Shown here in pieces: positions 1 to 5,611 of a stretch of DNA of 6,360 bases. The notes under the pieces are model-generated. The model had not been told where the DNA came from. It worked only from the letters and a program-made list of their open reading frames with translations, and did no database searches. Source of the DNA: Candidatus Rokubacteria bacterium RIFCSPLOWO2_02_FULL_72_37 (GTDB lineage Bacteria; Methylomirabilota; Methylomirabilia; Rokubacteriales; CSP1-6); contig MGCE01000114.1 in NCBI GenBank assembly GCA_001790315.1, positions 1 to 6,360 of the forward strand. Direction: 5' to 3'. Position numbers and translations under genes: made by a program. Positions within the stretch are counted from its first letter, which is position 1, and every line of letters begins with the position of its first letter.

Positions 1-1218
1 CCGCGTGGCGCCGCCGACGCCGAGCACCGCCGGGATGCCGCGCTCGCGCGCGAGCGCGGCGAGGTGCGAGGTGCTGCCGCCGAGCTCGGCGACGACGCCC
101 GCGACGCGCGACAGCACCGCGGTCAGGGCCGGGCCGGCGACCTGGGTGACCAGGACGTCGCCGAGCTTCACGTGCTCGAGGTCGTGCTCATGGACGACGA
201 CACACGCCGGGCCGGTGCCCCAGCCCACACCCGCCGGCTGGCCCCGGAGCGCCGGGTGGCGCAGCCAGACCTCGTCCACGTCGAAGCCCGAAGCGACCTG
301 GAGCGGGCGCGCCTGGAGGATCTGGAAGCCGCGCTCGTCGCGGGCCCACTCGACCTCGACGGGCTCGCCCACCACCCTCTCGGCCTCGAGCACCAATCGC
401 GTCAGGCCCACCGCCTCGTCGGGAAGGAGGCACGGGGTCTCGACCAGCGAGGGCTCGACGGCCTCGGGCCGCGCGCCGCCGTCCGGCTCCAGCGCGACGC
501 GCCGGTCCTTGCGTCCGGGCTCCACGCTCTCGAGCGTCGCGTCGCGCGCGAGGACCCAGCGGTCGGGGACGACCTCCCCCTGCGCGACGGCGGAGCCGAG
601 CCCCCACGTGCCGGTCAGGAGCACCGCGCCGTCGGCGGTGCGGCTCAGCGCGCCGCCGGCCGCGCGGGCGGCGACCATCCGCTGGACGAGGACCGCCATC
701 GCCGTGCCCGCCGGGTCCACATCGTGCGCCTCCATGTACCGGAGCGCGCGCGCGGCCCAGAGACTCGCCCAGCACGCGCGCACCGCGGTCACCAGATCGC
801 CCTCCCCCGTCACGCCGAGGAACGTGTCGAACTGGCCGGCGAAGGAGGCGCCGGGCGCATCCTCGCGGAGCGCCGAGGAGCGCACGGCGACCTGCGTCGC
901 CGGCGGCGTGACGACCCACGCCGCGAGGTCCCCGAGCGCGTCGGCGACCGCCGGCGCGAGGGGCGCCTGCAGGAATCCGAGCTTCACGCCGAGCGCGAGC
1001 CTGCGCGCCTCGAGGCCGTCCGCGCCGGCCACGCGGGCGGCCGCCGCTGTCGTTCCCGCGGCCGCGAGCTGGACGTGGTAGGCGCCGGCGCTCAGGCAGC
1101 GCGCATCCGGAACCGGCAAGCCCGCCCGCGCGAGGCGCGCGAGCGTCGCCGCCTTGGGCCCGACGAGCGCGGCATCGAGCGCGTCGGCAGCGCCGAGCGG
1201 GATGACGTGACGGGGCAC
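1..1218 (-). CDS. PEP synthase/pyruvate phosphate dikinase-like enzyme (ATP-grasp plus phospho-His domain), 3' end beyond window
   Basis: The frame runs 406 codons from a GTG at 1218 to the left edge without a stop. The N-terminal PPDK/PEP-synthase ATP-binding domain (about 1-310) shows GPKAATLARL (20-29, the usual GGKgANLaEM region), VRSSALREDAPGASFAGQ (112-129), GLGSAVAQGEVVPDRW (206-221), VEVEWA (287-292) and LQARPLQ (301-307). The PEP-utiliser swivelling domain begins after about 345 and holds ELGGSTSHLA with the phospho-carrier His385. The enzyme should split ATP and carry phosphate on this His to an acceptor. In PEP synthase the acceptor is pyruvate, bound by a C-terminal barrel that would lie outside the window. 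Related dikinases act on rifampin or phenol. The rifampin type puts its acceptor domain between the ATP-grasp and His domains; here they are adjacent, as in PEP synthase or short two-domain forms. The GTG lies 4 bases after the dehydrogenase stop with only a weak purine stretch upstream. No other in-frame start lies nearby upstream. Acceptor unknown. Confidence 0.87.
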   Translation of the reverse strand, partial: MPRHVIPLGAADALDAALVGPKAATLARLARAGLPVPDARCLSAGAYHVQLAAAGTTAAAARVAGADGLEARRLALGVKLGFLQAPLAPAVADALGDLAAWVVTPPATQVAVRSSALREDAPGASFAGQFDTFLGVTGEGDLVTAVRACWASLWAARALRYMEAHDVDPAGTAMAVLVQRMVAARAAGGALSRTADGAVLLTGTWGLGSAVAQGEVVPDRWVLARDATLESVEPGRKDRRVALEPDGGARPEAVEPSLVETPCLLPDEAVGLTRLVLEAERVVGEPVEVEWARDERGFQILQARPLQVASGFDVDEVWLRHPALRGQPAGVGWGTGPACVVVHEHDLEHVKLGDVLVTQVAGPALTAVLSRVAGVVAELGGSTSHLAALARERGIPAVLGVGGATR

Positions 1219-1222
1219 GCGC

Positions 1223-2269
1223 TCACTCGCCGGGGCCAATGACGAGTCTCAGGATCGAGCCCGGCGCGCGTTCGTAGTCGTCGAACGCGGCCGCGGCGCG
1301 CTCGAGCGGGTAGGTCGCGGTGATGAACCCCTCGAGGTCGACCGCGCCCTCCGCGACGAGCGCGATCGCCGGGCCGACGTCCTCGGGCGTCAGCGCGCGC
1401 GAGCCGTAGATGGTGAGCTCCTTGAAGTACAGGGGAAACGTGGTGAAGTCGGCCACCGGACGATGGCTGATCCCGTAGAGGAGGAGCTTGCCCCCCGGGG
1501 CGAGCATCTCGAGGGCGGGGGCCAGCAGCGCCGGCGCGCCCGCGGCGTCGACGACGACATCCGCCCCCCTCCCGTCGGTCGCCTCCCGCACCGCCGCGAC
1601 GACGTCCTGCCGCGAGGCGTCCACGACCTCGTCGGCCTTCATCCGGCGCGCGAGCGCGAGCTTGGCGGGGCTCCGGGACACGGCCACGACCTTGCGCGCC
1701 CCCGAGAGCTTGGCGAGTTGCGTGTGCAGGAGCCCGGCGGCGCCCTGTCCGAGGACCACCACGAACTCCTCCGGCGCGATCCGCGCGCGCTCCTGCGCGT
1801 GCCGCACCGTCGCGAGCGTCTCGATGAGCGTCGCTTTCGTCAGCGACAGGTGCTCGGGCAGCGGGTAGAGGTACCGCTCGGGCAGGACGACGTGCTCGGC
1901 GAGCGAGCCGTCCATCTCGCGGCCGAAGAGCCCGGCGCGGCGGCAGAGGTTCCCGCGGCCCCGCGCGCAGCAGTCGCACGAGCCGCACGCGATGATCGGG
2001 TTCAGGAGCACGCGCTGGCCCGGGCGGAGGCGGCCAGCGCCGGGTCCGACGGCCTCGACGACACCGGTGGCCTCGTGCCCCATGACCCGCGGGAGCCGGA
2101 CGCCCGGGTGCCGGCCAATGTAGATCTCGAGGTCGGTGTGGCAGACGGCGGTCGCCGCGACGCGCACGAGCGCCTCGCCCTCGCGGGCGACCGGCTTCGG
2201 GCGCGCCACCAGCTCGAGGCGTCGGGGCGCCGTGAGCACCGCCGCGCGCGTGTGCTCCGCCACTACCAC
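1223..2269 (-). CDS. Zinc-dependent medium-chain alcohol dehydrogenase (MDR/GroES-like), 348 aa
   Basis: This is a cytoplasmic NAD(P)-dependent oxidoreductase interconverting an alcohol and an aldehyde or ketone. Catalytic zinc site: C43 (VCHTD), H65-E66 (GHEATG) and probably E150 (IETLATVRHA). Structural zinc site: C95, C98, C101 and C109 (CGSCDCCARGRGNLC). The Rossmann domain carries GQGAAG (174-179), and the second strand ends VVAVSRS (194-200). Ser198-Arg199 stand where NAD-preferring enzymes have an acidic residue, so NADP may be preferred. The length of 348 is normal. The start is GTG at 2269: upstream in-frame codons contain no ATG, GTG or TTG back to the M24 TAG stop, and the family N-terminus (AAVLTAPRRLELV) follows closely. 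Initiation is unusual because the start abuts the 12-bp stem-loop. The gene lies 4 bases before the dikinase-like gene. It probably oxidises an alcohol from the imported compound or its M24 product; the exact substrate is not readable. Confidence 0.93.
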   Translation of the reverse strand: MVVAEHTRAAVLTAPRRLELVARPKPVAREGEALVRVAATAVCHTDLEIYIGRHPGVRLPRVMGHEATGVVEAVGPGAGRLRPGQRVLLNPIIACGSCDCCARGRGNLCRRAGLFGREMDGSLAEHVVLPERYLYPLPEHLSLTKATLIETLATVRHAQERARIAPEEFVVVLGQGAAGLLHTQLAKLSGARKVVAVSRSPAKLALARRMKADEVVDASRQDVVAAVREATDGRGADVVVDAAGAPALLAPALEMLAPGGKLLLYGISHRPVADFTTFPLYFKELTIYGSRALTPEDVGPAIALVAEGAVDLEGFITATYPLERAAAAFDDYERAPGSILRLVIGPGE

Positions 2270-2298
2270 ATTGGAGGGGGCACGACGCCCCCTCCAAT
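2270..2298 (-). repeat. Perfect 12-bp inverted repeat (stem-loop) between M24 and dehydrogenase genes, containing the dehydrogenase Shine-Dalgarno-like sequence
   Basis: On the transcribed strand the arms ATTGGAGGGGGC and GCCCCCTCCAAT flank a 5-base loop (GTCGT), with no mismatch. The stem begins 31 bases after the M24 stop and ends on the base just before the GTG start of the dehydrogenase. GGAGG in the 5' arm (2291-2295) is the only Shine-Dalgarno-like sequence upstream of that start, about 21 bases away in linear sequence. CCTCC in the 3' arm resembles the anti-Shine-Dalgarno sequence and pairs with it. No T-run follows on either strand, so it is not a standard intrinsic terminator. It could limit translation of the dehydrogenase, protect the 3' end of the upstream message, or act as a protein-binding site. 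The structure is certain; the role is inferred. Confidence 0.8.
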
Positions 2299-2329
2299 AC
2301 CACCCCGCAGGGTCGAGGCGCTCATCGGC

Positions 2330-3565
2330 CTAGATCACGACCGTGATCTGCTCGACGGGGAAGCTCGAGATGATCTCCGTCTTGTCCTCCTGGACGATCA
2401 GCATCTCCTCGATCCGCACGCCCCATTCGAACTTCTTGCCGTGCTGGGTCTCCAGCGCGAACACCATACCCGGCTTGATCTCGAGCGGATGATCGAGCGA
2501 CCAGATCCGCGAGATCACGGGCTGGTCGTACTGCGCCAGGCCGAGCCCGTGCCCCCAGAGATTCGCCGCCGCCTGGTCCTCTTCCTCGTACCCCCACGCC
2601 TCCTTCGCCGAGGGCCACTTGAGCGCGATGTCGCGCGTGGTCACGCCCGGGCGCACGGTGTTGATCGAGTCGTAGAGCCACTTGAGCGCGATCGCGTAGT
2701 AGTCCTTCATCTCCTGCGTCGGCTGCTTCCCGACGCAGTAGGTGCGGTAGTAGCAGGACTTGTAGCCGTTCCAGGTCAGCGCCGCGAGGTCCATGAAGAC
2801 GATCTCGCCCGGCTTGATGATCCGGTCCGAGAAGTTGCGCCAGTTGGGCCACGTGTTCGGGCCCGACGACACGATCACGTCCTCGACGTCCTCCATGCCC
2901 GGGATGGCGTAGAGGAACTCCATGATGTGCGCGGTCACCTGGTTCTCCGTGAGCCCGGGCTTGAGGAAGCGCATGGTCTCCCAGTGGGCGGCGTCACCGA
3001 TCGCCCCGACGATGCGCAGGCACTCCTGCTCGTCCACGTTCTTGATGGCCCGCGCCTCCATCATGGGCGTCATGCCGTCGGCCCACTTGAGCTTCGCGTC
3101 CTGGAAGGCCTGGAGCATGTTGATGTCGATGAAGTCCACGCCGAGCATCTGATCGGCGACCCCGTAGCGCTTCATCTCCTTCACGACCGCGTCGGTGAAC
3201 TTCTTGACCTGCTGGCGCGAAGCCGGCCCGGCGGCGCCCTTGATCCACGCGTACGACCACCGGATGTTCTCCTCCGGGATCCACGGCGCATGGCGCTGGA
3301 TCTGGAAGCCGATGTCGCCCTGCTCGAACAGCACGGGGGCGCCGTCGCCGCAGAGCATCGCGTAGCGCAGGCCGGGCTTCAGGCGGTTCCAGCCCGGGGT
3401 GAGCGTGCTGGTCACGTACCGGACGTTCTCGTCGTACATCAAGAGGAGCGCCCCCAGGTTGTGGGCCTTCATCCGCTCGCGCGCCCGCTCGAGACGGTAC
3501 TTGCGCAGCCGATCCCAGTTGATGCGCTGCTGCCAGTCGACACCGACCATGCCGAAGTTCGCCAT
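2330..3565 (-). CDS. M24 (creatinase/aminopeptidase P-fold) enzyme with atypical active site, 411 aa
   Basis: A Creatinase_N-like domain (about 22-165) is followed by a pita-bread M24 catalytic domain (about 172-400), introduced by EARAIKNVDEQE (170-181). No signal peptide is seen, so it is cytoplasmic. Canonical M24 peptidases use Asp, Asp, His, Glu, Glu as metal ligands plus two catalytic His. Here D259 (FMDLAA), H339 (GHGLG), E372 (ALETQ) and E386 (VRIEE) are present. The second Asp position is C271 (YKSCYYRT, where YxSDxTRT is usual). The catalytic His of the 'GPN..PHY' segment is W242 (GPNTWPNWRN), and the 'HExP' His is Y346 (AQYDQP). The 12-residue spacing D259 to C271 recalls the DMSP lyase DddP (D295 to D307) and not the usual 11, although the DddP Asp at +2 is A261 here. 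Such changes are typical of M24 relatives that cleave C-N or C-S bonds or act without the dinuclear metal site (creatinase, DddP, ectoine hydrolase). General annotation as Xaa-Pro aminopeptidase would be misleading. The substrate is unknown; the operon suggests it acts on the imported solute. It ends in a TAG stop. Confidence 0.85.
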   Translation of the reverse strand: MANFGMVGVDWQQRINWDRLRKYRLERARERMKAHNLGALLLMYDENVRYVTSTLTPGWNRLKPGLRYAMLCGDGAPVLFEQGDIGFQIQRHAPWIPEENIRWSYAWIKGAAGPASRQQVKKFTDAVVKEMKRYGVADQMLGVDFIDINMLQAFQDAKLKWADGMTPMMEARAIKNVDEQECLRIVGAIGDAAHWETMRFLKPGLTENQVTAHIMEFLYAIPGMEDVEDVIVSSGPNTWPNWRNFSDRIIKPGEIVFMDLAALTWNGYKSCYYRTYCVGKQPTQEMKDYYAIALKWLYDSINTVRPGVTTRDIALKWPSAKEAWGYEEEDQAAANLWGHGLGLAQYDQPVISRIWSLDHPLEIKPGMVFALETQHGKKFEWGVRIEEMLIVQEDKTEIISSFPVEQITVVI

Positions 3566-3570
3566 GTCTG

Positions 3571-3575
3571 TCCTC
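3571..3575 (-). promoter_or_regulatory. Ribosome binding site of the M24-fold gene
   Basis: On the minus strand GAGGA lies 5 bases before the ATG at 3565, inside the 31-base gap after the binding-protein stop. It supports the start that gives MANFGMVGVD and a 411-residue protein. Confidence 0.65.
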
Positions 3576-3596
3576 GCTCTGGATGGTAGTGGCCGC

Positions 3597-4583
3597 TTAC
3601 CGTGGCTTCCAGCCGGCGGGCGCGCGCACCGTCGAGAGGTCCACGGACCCGATGTTCTCCTTCGTCACCGAGAGGATCGGCGTGTACAGGATCTTCGGGA
3701 CACTCCGCTTCTCGATGAGGTTGACGGCCGCGCGGACGCCCCAGCGTCCCATCGTGACCGGCTGCTGGACCACCGCCTGCGTGACCACGCCCTCGCGGAC
3801 CAGGCGCTCGGTGTCCGGCTGGAAATCGGCGGTGACGATCATCACCTTGCCCGCCTTGCCGGCGGCCTTGAGCGCCTGGGCCGCCCCGATCGCGACGAAG
3901 TCGGCGGAATTGTAAACGGCGTCGATCTGCGGGAACGTCTGGAGGAAATCTTCCATGTTCTTCAGGCCCTGGTCGGGCGTGTTCAACGAGTGGCGCTCGC
4001 CCAGGATCTTGATCGCGGGCGAGTTCTTCTCGATCCACGCCCGGAACGCCTTCGCGCGGATCTCGAATGCCGACGCGCCGGCCACGCCCGACTGCATCAC
4101 GACGTTGCCTTTCCGCAGGCGCTCGTGCAGGTACTTCGCCATCGTCTCACCGATCACGTTGTCGTCGGACCGGACCCGGATGGCCACCTTGTCGTTGTTG
4201 GTCATCACGTTGACGTTGACCACCGGGATCCCCGCCGCGACCGCGCGGTCCACGACCGGCACCGTGCCCGGCCCGCTCACGGCCACCAGACAGATCGCGT
4301 CCACCTTGCTCGCGATCAGGTCCTCCATCTGGGCGATCTGCTTGTCCAGGAACTGGTAGCCGCCGGCGTCGTGCAGGATCACCCTGGCGCCGAGGCGCTC
4401 GGCCTCGTCCACATACCCGAAGGCCTGCCCGAGGAAATGGGGGTTCGTGAGCTGCGGTACCAGCACGCCGATCGTGTACGCCTTCGCGGGCTTGGCCGGT
4501 CGCGGGTAGGCCTCCTCACCCGCGGCGCCGACCAGTGTCGTCCCGACCAGCAGCAGTCCCAACGCCATCAGGATGCGTCGCAT
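3597..4583 (-). CDS. Periplasmic substrate-binding protein, RbsB/Peripla_BP_4 family, 328 aa
   Basis: This is the secreted ligand receptor of the importer. Residues 1-20 form a Sec signal peptide: MRR, a hydrophobic core, then LVGAAG with likely cleavage near 20-22. No lipobox Cys is present. The mature protein opens with YTIGVLVPQLTNPHF (36-50), typical of cluster-B sugar-binding proteins, and shows the two-lobe pattern through IPVVNVNV (119-126), GVAGASAFEIR (167-176 region), ADFVAIGA (227-234) and TADFQPD (251-257). By motif alignment with E. coli RbsB from memory, N47, R176, D253 and Q273 match ribose-contact positions. The Asp-Arg pair of RbsB (89-90) is N125-V126, and RbsB N190 and F214 are A227 and A252. 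The ligand is therefore probably not ribose; another sugar, a polyol or a different polar solute is possible. Distant likeness to TorT-type sensors is conceivable, but the adjacent permease and ATPase favour transport. Placing the binding protein third, after the ATPase and permease, is less common than placing it first. Confidence 0.92.
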   Translation of the reverse strand: MRRILMALGLLLVGTTLVGAAGEEAYPRPAKPAKAYTIGVLVPQLTNPHFLGQAFGYVDEAERLGARVILHDAGGYQFLDKQIAQMEDLIASKVDAICLVAVSGPGTVPVVDRAVAAGIPVVNVNVMTNNDKVAIRVRSDDNVIGETMAKYLHERLRKGNVVMQSGVAGASAFEIRAKAFRAWIEKNSPAIKILGERHSLNTPDQGLKNMEDFLQTFPQIDAVYNSADFVAIGAAQALKAAGKAGKVMIVTADFQPDTERLVREGVVTQAVVQQPVTMGRWGVRAAVNLIEKRSVPKILYTPILSVTKENIGSVDLSTVRAPAGWKPR

Positions 4584-4588
4584 GACTC

Positions 4589-4595
4589 CCTCCTT
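4589..4595 (-). promoter_or_regulatory. Strong ribosome binding site of the binding-protein gene
   Basis: On the minus strand AAGGAGG lies 5 bases before the ATG at 4583. It is a near-perfect match to the 16S anti-Shine-Dalgarno sequence and the best such site in the window. It fixes the start of the binding protein and fits the need for a binding protein to be made in excess over its membrane partners. A small possible stem, GGTG/CACC around a 5-base loop (4596-4608), lies immediately upstream and is too weak to call. Confidence 0.85.
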
Positions 4596-4633
4596 GGTGC
4601 ATTTCACCGCTCGCCTCGCACGACCCGTCCGGC

Positions 4634-5611
4634 TCAGCGCGCACGCGCACGCTCCCGGCGCCAGAGGTCGAAGCCGACCGCCACGATGATGATCGCGCCG
4701 ATGACGATGAGCTGGATGTACGACGACACGTTGATCAGGTTGAGTCCGTTGCCGAGCACCGCGATGACGACGACGCCCAGGAGCGTTCGCACGAGGCTCC
4801 CGTCGCCGCCGCCGAGGCGCGTGCCCCCGATCACCACGGCGGCGATGGCGTAGAGCTCCAGCGTCTCGCCGACCGTCGGCTGGCCCGAGAGCGTCCGGGA
4901 CGTGATCACGATGCCGGCCAGTCCGGCGCAGAACCCGGAGAGGCAATAGACGAAGAACTTGTGCCGCCGGACGTTGATGCCCGCGGCGATCGCCGCCGTC
5001 TCGTTGCCCCCCATCGCGTAGACGTAGCGCCCGAAGGGTGTGCACCGCAGCAGCCAGTGGCCGCACGCGAACGCCGCGACGGCGATCACCCCCGGCACGG
5101 GCAGGGGGCCGAGGCTGCCGGCGCCGATCCATTCGAAGCCGGCCGGCAGCCCCACGACCGGCATGCCCCCGGTGATCGTGAACGCCGTGCCCCGGCCGAG
5201 CGAGAGCATGCCCAGCGTGACGATGAACGGCGGGATCCTGGTTCGCGCGATGAGCGCGCCGCTGATCGCGCCCGCCAGCGTCGCGGCCGCGACGCCGCCG
5301 ACGATGCCGGGGGCCAGACCGAACGCGACGAGCTGCATGGAGCCGAGCACGCTGACGACCGCGAGCAGGGAGCCGACGGAGAGGTCGATCCCGCCGCTCA
5401 CGATCGCGAAGGTCTGGCCGACCGACAGCAGCGCGAGGATCGACGATTGCCGCGCCACGTTGGTGACGTTCGTCCAGGAGTAGAAGTTCGGGTTGAGCGA
5501 GCCGAACACGAGCCCCATGAGCAGGATGAACAGCGGCAGCGCGACCCGGTCCCACGGAACCCGCAGGGCGCGCGCCCGTCCCCCGGTCACGACCGCCGCG
5601 TCGTCGGCCAT
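4634..5611 (-). CDS. ABC transporter permease, RbsC-type (BPD_transp_2), 325 aa
   Basis: This is an inner-membrane channel subunit of a CUT2-type sugar importer, expected to act as a dimer with the ATPase and to receive ligand from the periplasmic binding protein. About 8-10 hydrophobic segments are visible, beginning near residue 23 (VALPLFILLMGLVFG) and ending near 300-314 (QLIVIGAIIIVAV). Family landmarks are VSGGIDLSVGS (71-81), the cytoplasmic loop TPFGRYVYAMGGNETAA (191-207) that contacts the ATPase, IGGTRLGGGDGS (261-272) and GNGLNLINVSSY (287-298). The length is normal for RbsC-like proteins. The chosen ATG at 5611 overlaps the ATPase stop by one base. No good Shine-Dalgarno sequence precedes it, so coupled translation is likely. 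A short Arg-rich tail ends the protein. The family is certain; specificity is unknown. Confidence 0.94.
   Translation of the reverse strand: MADDAAVVTGGRARALRVPWDRVALPLFILLMGLVFGSLNPNFYSWTNVTNVARQSSILALLSVGQTFAIVSGGIDLSVGSLLAVVSVLGSMQLVAFGLAPGIVGGVAAATLAGAISGALIARTRIPPFIVTLGMLSLGRGTAFTITGGMPVVGLPAGFEWIGAGSLGPLPVPGVIAVAAFACGHWLLRCTPFGRYVYAMGGNETAAIAAGINVRRHKFFVYCLSGFCAGLAGIVITSRTLSGQPTVGETLELYAIAAVVIGGTRLGGGDGSLVRTLLGVVVIAVLGNGLNLINVSSYIQLIVIGAIIIVAVGFDLWRRERARAR

Noticed and set aside
41..56. Perfect 16-bp palindrome cgctcgcg/cgcgagcg
   Set aside because: It lies inside the conserved coding stretch LARERGIP after the phospho-His motif and is explained by GC-rich codon choice.
5..1242. Two overlapping plus-strand open frames of 358 and 392 codons, plus a 243-codon minus-strand frame at 188-919
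   Set aside because: All overlap the dikinase-like gene in other frames. Only the frame starting at the GTG at 1218 gives PPDK and phospho-His motifs.
2270..2298. Stem-loop as a rho-independent terminator
   Set aside because: No T-run follows the stem on either strand, and it lies directly against a start codon inside an apparent operon.
1092..2303. 403-codon minus-strand frame overlapping the dehydrogenase
   Set aside because: Arg/Ala/Gly-rich shadow; the overlapping frame contains every MDR motif.
1463..3589. 708-codon open frame on the plus strand
   Set aside because: It lies antisense to the dehydrogenase and M24 genes, both of which have clear conserved motifs. The translation is Arg/Leu/His/Asp-rich without recognisable domains, as expected from antisense of GC-rich codons.
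4584..4633. Possible promoter or attenuator in the 50-base permease to binding-protein gap
   Set aside because: No convincing -35/-10 pair was seen and only a 4-bp GGTG/CACC stem is present; the strong ribosome binding site is enough to explain higher binding-protein output.
3399..4853. 484-codon open frame on the plus strand
   Set aside because: It is antisense to the binding protein and the ends of its neighbours, with a low-complexity composition and no domain; a GC-driven shadow.
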